Shown here: positions 1 to 9,240 of the stretch, piece after piece
How the letters are laid out: each line of letters starts with the position of its first letter
Position numbering within the stretch: position 1 is the first letter of the stretch
From: Tolypothrix sp. PCC 7910
GTDB lineage: Bacteria > Cyanobacteriota > Cyanobacteriia > Cyanobacteriales > Nostocaceae
DNA length: 64,000 nucleotides
Assembly: GCF_011769525.1 (NCBI RefSeq)
Contig: NZ_CP050440.1
Span: forward strand, 2,915,501 to 2,979,500
Reading direction: 5' to 3'
The notes under the pieces: generated by a model
What the model saw: the letters and a program-made list of their open reading frames with translations, nothing else
Databases searched by the model: none
What the model was told of the DNA's origin: nothing
Position numbers and translations under genes: made by a program

Positions 1-2
1 TA

Positions 3-1598
3 GTCAAAGCTTTAGAAGAAAAGGGTAGCTTAGCAGATAAACGTTCTTGTATTGAACTTTTAACCCAAATTGATCTTCAAGGTGCGGTGGAAGTTTTAGC
101 ACCTTTACTAGTCAAGTTAGCTCCAGATTTGCAATGTCAAAGCTTGGAAGTCATGCTTATGGCAGAGGCAAATCCTCAATATTTACCTGATGTGCGGCCT
201 TTATTGGAATATTCCGAACAGCGTGTGACTCCAGAAGTATTTGCTTTAGCTTTGCGCTACGTTTGGCTGGCTGAACCACATCCTAATTTGGCTGTATTAG
301 AAGACTACCTCAATCCCCGGCAACACTCACTCATCCGTGCTACAGCCGCCGCCTTGCTTTTGCGTCAAGGAACGCCAATGCAAAAGGTAGCAGCTACCAC
401 AACCATGCGGAGGATGCTAACTCATAAACTAGAGCGAGAACGAGTGAATGGAGTTAAAGCCTTAAGAGAAGCAGTTTATTTGCAAGCCTTGCGGATTCAT
501 ATTCCAAATTTATTGCAAGATGAATCATTACGGGTACGCTGTGCCGTTTTGGAAATGATTGCATCTACTCGGTTAGAAGAATACTATTCAGCATTATTAG
601 CAGCACTATACTATAAATCCACCCGCAGCACAGCAATGCGTGCTTTAGTGCAACTAGAAAATGAAGCTCTAGAAATGCTGTTGCAATTGGCTACCAATAA
701 TTACAAACCGGAAATAGTCAGGATGTACGCTTGGCGTACCATTGGACAAATAGGCACTGCGGAAGCTGTAGATTGTTTATGGCAAAACTTAGAACAATCT
801 TGGGGTGCTACTAGATATCATATTCTGCGTAGCCTATTGAAAATACATAAACAACCAGAAATTAAGAGTTTAGAAGATAGATTCTACGAAGGTAGAGTTG
901 GAATTTTTATAGAACAGGAATTAAAGTTTTTAGGTGAAATCTATGCAGCTTTTATAGATTTTAATAAACAACAAACCAGCGAAGGGCAACAGTCAAAAGT
1001 AGTTTTCGACTTACTACAACGCTCCCTTGCAGAGTTAGAAATTGATGTGAGAGAAAGAATATTACTGCTATTAAAGTTGCTTTATTCCCCAGACAAAATG
1101 CAAGCAGCAGCGTTTAATCTCCGGTCTGATTCCGGCACGAATTTAGCACGAGGCTTAGAAATATTAGACCATACGATAAATTTACCTTGCAAAACATTGT
1201 TGCTGAATATGTTAGATCGGCGATCGCCTGAAGAAAAACTCTATCTTCTGGGTGCAGCTGGGTTAGGAGAATATGAAAAAATGTCAATTAGCGATCGCCT
1301 GCGTCGCTTATTAATGTTATCCAACTTCCTATCTGACTGGTGTTTAGCTTGCTGTTTTCATTTTGCGAAGGTTAGCCATATCCGCCTGACAATCCCCGAA
1401 ATCATGATTTCTTTGCGCCATCCCACAGGCTTTGTCAGGGAAGCCGCTATTACCTATCTCAGCGTAGTTTCACGTCGTGTAGTTGTAGAACTACTTCCCC
1501 AACTGCAAAAAGACAAACATCCCCTGGTAGTGGCTCAAGTGAAAAATTTGATGGCAAAATATCAGCTGCAAAATCCTAAAATTACGCAGGAAGTCTAA
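3..1598 (+). CDS. HEAT-repeat protein, 5' end outside the window
   Basis: The frame is already open at base 3, so the gene starts to the left; the first start-like codon inside is GTG at 87. The visible ~530 residues are almost entirely short amphipathic helix pairs of the HEAT/PBS-lyase-like type (for example around RVRCAVLEMIAST and GFVREAAITYLSVVS), with no catalytic motif or membrane segment. Such solenoids are protein-binding scaffolds, and the partner is unknown. In cyanobacteria repeats like these can be the C-terminal part of a larger protein with an N-terminal transporter or cyclase domain, which cannot be judged here. The gene is convergent with dxr, with a heptamer-repeat tract and a terminator between them. 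The family call is firm; the function is unknown. Confidence 0.8.
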   Translation, partial: VKALEEKGSLADKRSCIELLTQIDLQGAVEVLAPLLVKLAPDLQCQSLEVMLMAEANPQYLPDVRPLLEYSEQRVTPEVFALALRYVWLAEPHPNLAVLEDYLNPRQHSLIRATAAALLLRQGTPMQKVAATTTMRRMLTHKLERERVNGVKALREAVYLQALRIHIPNLLQDESLRVRCAVLEMIASTRLEEYYSALLAALYYKSTRSTAMRALVQLENEALEMLLQLATNNYKPEIVRMYAWRTIGQIGTAEAVDCLWQNLEQSWGATRYHILRSLLKIHKQPEIKSLEDRFYEGRVGIFIEQELKFLGEIYAAFIDFNKQQTSEGQQSKVVFDLLQRSLAELEIDVRERILLLLKLLYSPDKMQAAAFNLRSDSGTNLARGLEILDHTINLPCKTLLLNMLDRRSPEEKLYLLGAAGLGEYEKMSISDRLRRLLMLSNFLSDWCLACCFHFAKVSHIRLTIPEIMISLRHPTGFVREAAITYLSVVSRRVVVELLPQLQKDKHPLVVAQVKNLMAKYQLQNPKITQEV

Positions 1599-1606
1599 AC
1601 TGAGAT

Positions 1607-1670
1607 TGGGTAATTGGTAATGGGTAATTGGTAATGGGTAATTGGTAATTGGTAATGGGTAATTGGTAAT
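1607..1670. repeat. short tandem heptamer repeat (TTGGTAA/TGGGTAA)
   Basis: About nine alternating heptamers of TTGGTAA and TGGGTAA follow the HEAT gene stop. This is the short tandemly repeated (STRR) type common between genes in filamentous cyanobacteria. No coding role is seen. Confidence 0.8.
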
Positions 1671-1732
1671 TGCCATTGTCCCCTTTTTCCCTCTACTCCC
1701 TCATCTTCCTCATCTCCTCAAACTTTAAAAAA

Positions 1733-1763
1733 ACCCAACAAAGCAATTTTGGTTTTGTTGGGT
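1733..1763 (-). terminator. rho-independent terminator of dxr
   Basis: A perfect 10-bp stem (ACCCAACAAA / TTTGTTGGGT) has an 11-nt loop and lies 8 bp beyond the dxr stop. On the minus strand the stem is followed by a run of seven T (read on + as the A run at 1726-1732). It may also work for the facing HEAT gene. Confidence 0.85.
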
Positions 1764-1771
1764 CTGATAAT

Positions 1772-2968
1772 TTATCGCAGAGAAATTACCCGCGATTGGG
1801 TTGTTAAATTTTCAGTTGCTGTTAAAACTTCTTGCCTTGCCCATTTATCTGCTGCCAAAATGTCATCTAAAGAGGGATTTTTACAGTTATCATTTTGATG
1901 GCGATCGCACACCGATTCAATACAACGGGGAATATCTAAAAAGCGAATTTTTTCTTCTAAAAATAAAGCCACAGCTTGCTCATTGGCAGCGTTCAACACA
2001 GCCGGCATGGAACCGCCAGCGCGACCCGCAGCATAAGCTAGTCGCATACAAGGATATTTTTGATGGTCTGGTTCGCGGAAGGTTAAGTTTCCAGCTTTTA
2101 CCAAATCCAATCTTTCCCAATCTGTGTAAATGCGATCGGGCCAAGATAAAGCATACAGTAGGGGTAAGCGCATATCTGGCCAGCCAAGTTGGGCTAAAAC
2201 TGAAGTATCTTGCAGTTCAATGAGCGAGTGAATAATACTTTGGGGATGGATAACAATCTCAATTTGGTCATAATCCATGCCAAAGAGAAAATGAGCTTCA
2301 ATTACTTCTAAACCCTTATTCATCAAAGTCGCAGAATCGACTGTGATTTTCCGCCCCATCGACCAGTTAGGATGTTTGAGAGCATCGGCAACGGTAACTT
2401 CTGCTAACTTTTCTACCTCCCAATCCCGGAAAGCACCACCAGAAGCAGTGAGTAAAATTTTTCTTAACCCGCCTTTAGGTACACCTTGGAGGCATTGAAA
2501 AATTGCGGAATGTTCGGAATCAGCAGGTAGCAATTTTACGCCATGCTTTTCTACTAAAGGCAGAACTACAGGCCCACCAGCAATGAGAGTTTCTTTATTT
2601 GCTAAGGCAATATCTTTTCCTGCTTCAATCGCCGCAATTGTTGGTAGCAAACCTGCACAACCAACAATACCGGTCACAACAGTTTCGGCATCACCATAAC
2701 GCGCAACTTCTATAACTCCAGCTTCGCCAGCTAGAAGAATTGGTTGCGGATCAAGGTCTTTGATTGCTGCTTGCAGCGCGGGCAATTTTTCTTCTACATA
2801 AATAGCTGCTATCTGCGGACGAAACTGCCGAATCTGAGCAGCTAACATTTCTACATTGCTCCCCGCTGCCAATCCTACAATCCGAAACTGATCTGGGTAC
2901 TGGGAGACAATATCTAAAGTCTGAGTACCAATAGAGCCAGTGGAACCAACAAGAGTAATAGCTTTCAC
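1772..2968 (-). CDS. dxr: 1-deoxy-D-xylulose 5-phosphate reductoisomerase
   Basis: The enzyme makes 2-C-methyl-D-erythritol 4-phosphate from DXP with NADPH, the committed step of the cytosolic MEP pathway that feeds carotenoids, phytol and quinones. The protein is 398 residues, the normal length. The N-terminus has the nucleotide-binding loop GSTGSIG (residues 8-14), NKE at 124-126, and the metal-binding D150 and E152 in the motif [12 protein letters not shown]. The substrate loop ([19 protein letters not shown]) is present near 204-222, and the C-terminal helical domain is complete. The ATG start gives a normal N-terminus. It is a single gene, with its own terminator. The call is very secure. 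Confidence 0.97.
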   Translation of the reverse strand: MKAITLVGSTGSIGTQTLDIVSQYPDQFRIVGLAAGSNVEMLAAQIRQFRPQIAAIYVEEKLPALQAAIKDLDPQPILLAGEAGVIEVARYGDAETVVTGIVGCAGLLPTIAAIEAGKDIALANKETLIAGGPVVLPLVEKHGVKLLPADSEHSAIFQCLQGVPKGGLRKILLTASGGAFRDWEVEKLAEVTVADALKHPNWSMGRKITVDSATLMNKGLEVIEAHFLFGMDYDQIEIVIHPQSIIHSLIELQDTSVLAQLGWPDMRLPLLYALSWPDRIYTDWERLDLVKAGNLTFREPDHQKYPCMRLAYAAGRAGGSMPAVLNAANEQAVALFLEEKIRFLDIPRCIESVCDRHQNDNCKNPSLDDILAADKWARQEVLTATENLTTQSRVISLR

Positions 2969-3679
2969 AATTGTTTAAGGATTTACAAACAATTCTCACT
3001 ATAAATTGCTGAGGACTCTTAATCACAGTCATGGGCAGAATCAATGCAACTCAAGATAGAGAACTACTCTTGATTAAGAAGTCATACTGCTATCAGCCCT
3101 ATTGATATCTGAACCAGGAGGATACAAGCTTCTCATTCAACAAATAGGCAAGTAGAGGAAGCAAAGGAAGCAGAGGAGGAAGAATACAATTATGGTCTTC
3201 GCCCTAAAAAATAGATAATTTAATTTCTGGAATTCCCTTAGCAGGGAGCAGAGAGGATCAAGAAATATTCTTTGAATAAATTCCCTGATTGATTCGCTGC
3301 CACTTTTTAATTCAAAATTCAGAAATATACTTTACCCGGAAATTTTGACTTTTGACTCTTGAGTACAGACGCGATTGAACGCGTCTTTGTGTCTCTTGAC
3401 TTCTGTGCAGCCCTCTCTAGTTCATTCTTCCTGAGCATTGCTCAAAACAGTGTATATAAATACTATAAATTTAATCATAATTGCCTAGAATTTGTGCAAT
3501 TAGTAACCGACAGCTATTACTGATTAAGAAAGGCTAATAAGATTACAAGCCTTTTTCTTTGACAGTTGATTAATTGAGTGAGTGGATGAGTGTGAGGTGT
3601 TGAATGATACTTAAAAACTTTAGAATGATAGCCATAGTTCAGAGAATGCATCAAGGAGTCGGTTGAAAAACTCAAGTCT
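2969..3679. other. non-coding region between dxr and the PIG-V-like gene
   Basis: 711 bp with no supported gene. It should contain the dxr promoter (leftward) and the start region of the gene at 3680. It holds a purine-rich GGAAGCA/GAGGA tract near 3151-3182 and a short hairpin repeat (AGACGCGATTGAACGCGTCT, 3366-3387) of a type dispersed in cyanobacterial spacers. Confidence 0.6.
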
Positions 3680-4966
3680 ATGGCTAAAGTTCAAATATTT
3701 ATAGCAAAATCTTTATGGAAAAATGAACTCATTTTTCCGGCAGCAGTCTGGGTTTTCAGCCGAATTTTCATCTTCATAGCCATGCTGCTGCTAGCCCCAC
3801 ATTTATTAGATCCAACGGACGGAACGACTCCTAACTTTGGCTGGGAAGTTGTGAATGCGTGGGATAGCGTACATTATCGCTCAATAGTCACGTCTGGCTA
3901 TGAGTTTGTGGATGATAGTAACCAACATAATTTGGCGTTCTTTCCCTTATTTCCCCTAAGTATCTGGCTGTTAATGAAGCTGGGCTTATCGTTTGAATTG
4001 GCAGGAACGCTGATCAATAACATCGCATTTTGCGCTGCCATGTACTGTATTTACTTTTGGGTGAAGCAGCATTGTGGAATCATCGCCGCGCAGTGGGTGA
4101 CTACTGTGGTGGCTTGGTGTCCCCAAGCTATGTTTACCGGAGTGGTTTATACAGAGGGGCTGTATTTATTTTTGAGTACTGCGGCTTTGCGGGCTTTTGA
4201 TTTAAAGCAATATCGCTGGACAGCTTTGTGGGGCGCACTAGCCACAGCAACACGCCCAACGGGGATGGCGCTGATTCCAGCATTGGCGATCGCATCTTGG
4301 AAACAACGTAGACCTGCGATCGCTTATGTAGCATCTTTTGCCACTGCTATTGGTATCCTGCTATTCAGCCTTTTTTGCTGGATTAAATTTGGTCACCCGT
4401 TAGCCTTCATTCAAGCGCAACGCGGATGGCGACCCTCCCTTGGGTTTGATGGGCAAGGTTGGTGGAACATGGTGATGGAAATTGCGATCGGAACATCCAA
4501 TTGGCAGGATGCTTGGGTAAAAAATCCTTGGCACCCTCTGTTGTTTAGCATTATACTTGTCAGCGCTTATCCTTTATGGCGCTTCCGCAAATACTTAATT
4601 GAGACCAAGGTATTTTATGGATTGTATGCTTTAGCTGGAATATTTTTCTTTCTAGTTAACGAACAATTCATTAATAATTTCCTAAACCTATTTACAGTTT
4701 TGGGTGGCGGCTTCATTTTGTGGCGATTACGTAAGCAACTCACCCCAGTCACCACAATCTATGGCTTTTGCGGTATTGGTTTACTGTTAGCTTCTGGGGG
4801 TACGCTCTCATTGAGCCGTCTTGCTTATGGTATTGTGCCTTTAAGCGTAGGCGTAGGTGTTTTGCTATCTCGGCATTATCGCTGGGGTTATTTAACCTTG
4901 GGCTTGTTTGCTGTCTTACTTGCCAGACTATCTGTAGGCTTTGCCAAGCAAATTTGGGTAGGGTAA
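3680..4966 (+). CDS. PIG-V-like (Mannosyl_trans2) membrane glycosyltransferase
   Basis: A 428-residue multi-pass membrane protein with about ten hydrophobic segments. The first extracytoplasmic loop carries AWDSVHY (60-66) followed by a GY and an AFFPLFPLS motif (about residues 86-94), the signature of the PIG-V/GPI mannosyltransferase 2 family (GT-C fold). That family uses lipid-linked sugar on the outer face of a membrane; the acceptor here cannot be read from sequence. It is first of three rightward membrane genes, with a 157-bp gap containing a hairpin before the next. The family is sound; sugar specificity is unknown. Confidence 0.82.
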   Translation: MAKVQIFIAKSLWKNELIFPAAVWVFSRIFIFIAMLLLAPHLLDPTDGTTPNFGWEVVNAWDSVHYRSIVTSGYEFVDDSNQHNLAFFPLFPLSIWLLMKLGLSFELAGTLINNIAFCAAMYCIYFWVKQHCGIIAAQWVTTVVAWCPQAMFTGVVYTEGLYLFLSTAALRAFDLKQYRWTALWGALATATRPTGMALIPALAIASWKQRRPAIAYVASFATAIGILLFSLFCWIKFGHPLAFIQAQRGWRPSLGFDGQGWWNMVMEIAIGTSNWQDAWVKNPWHPLLFSIILVSAYPLWRFRKYLIETKVFYGLYALAGIFFFLVNEQFINNFLNLFTVLGGGFILWRLRKQLTPVTTIYGFCGIGLLLASGGTLSLSRLAYGIVPLSVGVGVLLSRHYRWGYLTLGLFAVLLARLSVGFAKQIWVG

Positions 4967-4980
4967 ATATTGACGATTTT

Positions 4981-5003
4981 AGGGTACAGCAATGCTGTAC
5001 CCT
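4981..5003. repeat. perfect hairpin AGGGTACAGC-AAT-GCTGTACCCT
   Basis: Two 10-bp arms with a 3-nt loop lie 14 bp after the preceding stop. No T run follows, so this looks like a dispersed hairpin repeat or an mRNA 3'-end stabiliser rather than an intrinsic terminator. Confidence 0.7.
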
Positions 5004-5123
5004 ATTGATTTGGCAGCAAATGCTTAGGCGTAAACAATTGTAGACATCGCCTCTACAGCATCCGAATTTTTGCAGAAAAGGAATAGAAAGATTTTATAAT
5101 TTCTGAAGAATAGATAATCATTT

Positions 5124-6293
5124 ATGGCGAAAACTTCAGAGCAGACATTTTTTAAATTTATCAAATCTCCGCTCAATTACCCCGTTAGCGTATATTTGGG
5201 TCTTGGTATTATTTTCGCTGTGTTCATTCGGTGGATTTGTATTCCCAATAAATCAGTTGATTATAAATATTTTTTAGCGCCTTGGTATGATTTCATCGCT
5301 TCCCACGGTGGATTTAGCGCTTTAAAATATGGTTTTGCTGACTATACACCACCCTATCTCTACTGGATTTTGATTGCAACAACGCTGCTTTCTGGATTGC
5401 CAAAAATATTGGGAATTAAGCTTTTTGCCATGTCTATGGATTTTGTTTGTGCTTTTTTCACTTACAAAATCGTCAAATTAAAATATCCAGCCGGAAGAAT
5501 GGCAATATTTGCTTTTTTAGCAATTATTTTAAGCCCTACAGTTATTTACAATAGTTCCCTTTGGGGGCAATGTGACGTTATCTACACAACAGGATTAGTT
5601 GCTTGTGTTTACTTTTTATCTATTTACAAGCAAATCCCAGCTTTAATCAGTTTCGGTGTAGCAGTTTCTTTTAAATTCCAAGCGATGTTTTTAGCACCTT
5701 TGCTATTAATTATGGTGCTAAAAAAAAGAGTATCTTGGTATTTTCTGCCTATAGTACCTTTGGTATATATAGTTTTAATGCTACCAGCTTGGTTTGCAGG
5801 CAGACCCATGCCAGATTTGCTGTTAGTCTACTTTAACCAAGCTAATAAATATAAGGAACTAGCGAAAGGCTCACCGAATTTATATCAATGGATTCCCAAC
5901 GATTTTTATCATATTGTAGTGCCGATAGGTTTAGCTTTAACGGTAGCAGCTATGTTGCTATTGGCATATATTGTTGTTTTCAAAAATAGGCTAGAAATTA
6001 CTCAAGACAGACTGATACATTTGGCAACTATATCAGTTTTGTTTATGCCCTATGTTCTGCCTAAAATGCATGAAAGATATTTTTATCCTGCAGATATCTT
6101 ATCAATTATATTTGCATTTTACTTTCCCCAATATCGTTGGGTAGCGATATCGGTACAAATGGCTTCATTTTTTGGTTATCTAGGAACTCCCATATATATC
6201 AAACTATTTGCTTTTCCTTTAGGTTTTACGCTTTGGTTTATTGTGCGTCATTGTGATATGATTTATCCGAAATTGAAAGTTAAAAGTTCCTAG
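5124..6293 (+). CDS. Gpi18/ALG6-like GT-C mannosyltransferase homologue
   Basis: 389 residues with about nine membrane spans. Motifs fit the COG5542-type (Gpi18-like) GT-C enzymes: an acidic residue in the first loop (D46), D73 in FADYTPPYLY, SSLWGQCDVIYT near residue 144, and FKFQAMFLAPLLL near 178. A conserved H-E-R-Y-F-Y-P motif (about 313) lies late in the protein. It probably transfers a sugar from a polyprenyl-phosphate donor to an envelope lipid or glycan. It is followed after 23 bp by the DUF2079 gene and is likely co-transcribed with it. Donor and acceptor are unknown. Confidence 0.78.
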   Translation: MAKTSEQTFFKFIKSPLNYPVSVYLGLGIIFAVFIRWICIPNKSVDYKYFLAPWYDFIASHGGFSALKYGFADYTPPYLYWILIATTLLSGLPKILGIKLFAMSMDFVCAFFTYKIVKLKYPAGRMAIFAFLAIILSPTVIYNSSLWGQCDVIYTTGLVACVYFLSIYKQIPALISFGVAVSFKFQAMFLAPLLLIMVLKKRVSWYFLPIVPLVYIVLMLPAWFAGRPMPDLLLVYFNQANKYKELAKGSPNLYQWIPNDFYHIVVPIGLALTVAAMLLLAYIVVFKNRLEITQDRLIHLATISVLFMPYVLPKMHERYFYPADILSIIFAFYFPQYRWVAISVQMASFFGYLGTPIYIKLFAFPLGFTLWFIVRHCDMIYPKLKVKSS

Positions 6294-6316
6294 AGAATCA
6301 TCATCAATAAATTCTA

Positions 6317-7702
6317 GTGGATAAAAAATTCCCCAGATTTAATACTGTTGGTGCAATTATTTTGATTAGCACTATCATCTTATTTATCTCTAGTACCCTC
6401 AGACATGAATTATTTAACTCATCTGGGGATTTAGCATTTTTTGACCAAGGAATTTACTTAATTAGTCAGGGAAAAACACCAATTTCTTCGATAATTGATT
6501 TTCATACTTTAGCAGATCATGCTGCTTGGATTTTATATTTTTTAGCTTTACTCTACAAAATTTACCCTAGTGTTTATTGGCTGTTTGCAGTACAATCTCT
6601 CGCCTTGGCGTTAGGCGCTTTACCTACATACTTGCTAGCACTACAAGCAGGTTTAGAAAAAACTCAAGCAGTCGTTATGATGGCTGTTTACCTACTATAT
6701 CCAGTAGTATATAACAGCAATTTAGCTGATTTTCACCCAGATGTAATTGCTGTTCCTGCAATTTTAACAGCAATTTTCGCAGCTAGAACCAAAAGAATAA
6801 TTTGGTTTTGCATTAGTATTATTTTGGTTTTGGGTTGTAAAGCTGTACTTTCCTTGACGGTGGCGGCTATGGGGGTGTGGTTACTATTTTTTGAAAAGCG
6901 GCGATTATATGGTGCGATCGCACTTTTTAGCGGTACAGCTTGGTTTTTGATTGCGAATGAGTTGATTATCCCTTTTTTTGGCGGTGAAGCAGCATTACTC
7001 AACCGCCATCTTTATCGCTATAGCTATTTAGGAAATTCATTCTCGGAAACAATAAAAATTTTACTATCACACCCAGAAGTTATTTTCAAAAATATTTTCT
7101 CGTCTATCAATTTAGAATATTTAGTTAGTTTAATAGCACCTATATTATGGGGTTTAAAACATCAATATATGTTACCTGTAATAGGTGCAATTCCTTGTAT
7201 AGCATTGAATATACTTGCCGATCATCCCTCACAGAAAAATTTGGTTTTACATTACTCCTTACCAGCATTACCATTTTTAATGGTAGCGATAATTGCCAGT
7301 CTTGCAAGTGGTAAAGCCTGGATCAAGCAAAATCGAGTAATTATTTTATGGTCTTTAGTGGGGTTTTTAGTATTAGGAAAATGGGGATTATTTACCTCCA
7401 GATATCTCAGAAATGTAGATAATTGGCAAGCCACAAAAGATGCGATCGCTTTAATTAAAACTCCAGATAGCGTTTTCACGACAGATATAATTACTCCACA
7501 TTTAACCCATAGAGAATTAATTAGCTTTAAATATAATCTCAACGACTTAAATAATTATCATTATATATTGCTGAATCTGCGTCATCCTGGTTGGGCAGCA
7601 AGCACAGAAGACTATCAGCATTTATACAATCAGTTGCAAACTCAGCCAGAATTCAAATTGCAATATCAGCGTGATGATGTTTATTTATTTAGTAAAATAT
7701 AG
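6317..7702 (+). CDS. DUF2079 multi-pass membrane protein
   Basis: 461 residues starting at GTG. The N-terminal region has DLAFFDQGIYLISQGKTP (about 38-55) and FHTLADHAAWILYF, then an FHPDV motif near 140, all typical of the DUF2079 family, which is distantly GT-C-like. Ten or so hydrophobic helices are followed by a soluble C-terminal domain of about 90 residues. Its enzymatic activity is not established in the family. It is the last gene of the rightward trio, and its stop lies 5 bp from the stop of the facing gene. Confidence 0.82.
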   Translation: MDKKFPRFNTVGAIILISTIILFISSTLRHELFNSSGDLAFFDQGIYLISQGKTPISSIIDFHTLADHAAWILYFLALLYKIYPSVYWLFAVQSLALALGALPTYLLALQAGLEKTQAVVMMAVYLLYPVVYNSNLADFHPDVIAVPAILTAIFAARTKRIIWFCISIILVLGCKAVLSLTVAAMGVWLLFFEKRRLYGAIALFSGTAWFLIANELIIPFFGGEAALLNRHLYRYSYLGNSFSETIKILLSHPEVIFKNIFSSINLEYLVSLIAPILWGLKHQYMLPVIGAIPCIALNILADHPSQKNLVLHYSLPALPFLMVAIIASLASGKAWIKQNRVIILWSLVGFLVLGKWGLFTSRYLRNVDNWQATKDAIALIKTPDSVFTTDIITPHLTHRELISFKYNLNDLNNYHYILLNLRHPGWAASTEDYQHLYNQLQTQPEFKLQYQRDDVYLFSKI

Positions 7703-7707
7703 TTAAT

Positions 7708-9237
7708 TTATGGTGCAATCAGAGTAAATCCTTCAGACTCGCCTTTAACTTTACTATTACTAAGATTTATTTTCTGCATAGCATCTTTATCTAACAGTAA
7801 ATAAGACTTTCTAGCTAACATTTCTTGTAAAACAGGCACAGGCGCAGCAGTAACCTTACAATCACTATAAAAATCCACACTAGGACGACCATAAGCGAAA
7901 GAAGTGTAAATTTGGGTTCCGCCTGGTACATTTGCCCGAATTAATGCGCCTACTGGCTTGGCGGGGAAAGTTTCATTTAACTCCCAAACCCAAGATTGTG
8001 AACTCATTAACAAAGCTAAAACTAAATACATCCCAGCAAATAATACTGGAATAAACTTATGGTTCTGCTGTTTAATCAACCATGCTGTCATACCCATAGT
8101 AATTGCTAAAACAATACTCATGATAATTAAACTAGGCTGTGGATCGGCAATTAAAAAGTAAGCGCAACCTCCACAAGCAACAACAAATAAGGCAGCAAAT
8201 AACACAGTTAAGGCTTTCACATTCAACTTATTTTTTTGCCACATTTCAGTTAAGTTAACACCTATTGCTAAAGCTAAAAAAGGATATATCGGCATTACAT
8301 ACCAAGGTAGTTTTGTCCTCATCAAGGAAATAATTCCTAAATAGAAAATTGTGCCGATGAGAATTAAACAACCCCAAGCAGTTTGGCGTTTTTTCCAGCT
8401 TAAATATAAACCTCCTGGCAAAAACAACAGCCAGGGAAAACCATATTTGAGAATCTCCAGTAAATAGTACCAAGGCGGGCCAGTATTTCCTTCTACTGCT
8501 GTTCCTAGCCTATCTAAAGCTTGGGCTTGGAAATGCACTTGTAAGAATGCATCACCATAATGTTGATATTGGGCAACATACCATGCGATCGCAGGTGCAT
8601 TACCTAACAACATTCCTACCCATAAATAGGGATTTTTTAATACAGTTAATTGTCTATTTACCAGAATAAATAAACCAGCAATTCCTCCTAAAACTACAAC
8701 TAACATTCCCTTGGTGAGAGTAATTAGCCCTAAACAAAAACCCACACCCAAAGCAAACTTTTGATGATGACGCGCCTTCAATAAACAAAACAGCAATAAT
8801 AGAAAAAACGAAATTGTCATCCCATCTAACATTGCTAATCTACCGTGACGCACCACAGGTAGCATAGTTAAGTAAACTAAAGCAGAAAACAGCGCCGGTA
8901 AACTTTCCAAAAAAACCAAACGCCCCACTATGTAAAGTAAAGGTACTCCCAAGGCTGTTAACACCGCACCAGGAAACCTAGTGGTAAATTCTTGCACTCC
9001 TGCGATGTCGTAACACAGTGCAATTAACCACTGCATTAAAGGTGGTTTTAATAAAAATGGTTCTCCTTGAAGAGTAGGGTAAAGCCAATTCCCATTGCGA
9101 TAAATTTCTCTAGCGACAATCGCATAAGTACCTTCATCCCAGTCTCGTAAGGGTAAATTCCCTAAAAATATCAGCCACAAAACTAGGGAAGCTGCTAATA
9201 AAGCTAATAACCATTCTTTATCTGTGAATGGGCGCAT
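7708..9237 (-). CDS. ArnT/PMT-like glycosyltransferase (family 39 type)
   Basis: 509 residues, about eleven membrane spans. The first loop has DWDEG (32-36), where D34-E35 match the catalytic acidic pair of ArnT and PMT enzymes, followed by LLKPPLMQWL (62-71), the KPPL signature of the PMT_2 group. These enzymes move a sugar from a polyprenyl-phosphate to lipid A-like or protein acceptors on the outer membrane face. It lies 3 bp downstream of the stop of the 812-residue gene, so the two form one leftward unit. Acceptor unknown. Confidence 0.85.
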   Translation of the reverse strand: MRPFTDKEWLLALLAASLVLWLIFLGNLPLRDWDEGTYAIVAREIYRNGNWLYPTLQGEPFLLKPPLMQWLIALCYDIAGVQEFTTRFPGAVLTALGVPLLYIVGRLVFLESLPALFSALVYLTMLPVVRHGRLAMLDGMTISFFLLLLFCLLKARHHQKFALGVGFCLGLITLTKGMLVVVLGGIAGLFILVNRQLTVLKNPYLWVGMLLGNAPAIAWYVAQYQHYGDAFLQVHFQAQALDRLGTAVEGNTGPPWYYLLEILKYGFPWLLFLPGGLYLSWKKRQTAWGCLILIGTIFYLGIISLMRTKLPWYVMPIYPFLALAIGVNLTEMWQKNKLNVKALTVLFAALFVVACGGCAYFLIADPQPSLIIMSIVLAITMGMTAWLIKQQNHKFIPVLFAGMYLVLALLMSSQSWVWELNETFPAKPVGALIRANVPGGTQIYTSFAYGRPSVDFYSDCKVTAAPVPVLQEMLARKSYLLLDKDAMQKINLSNSKVKGESEGFTLIAP

Positions 9238-9240
9238 ATT

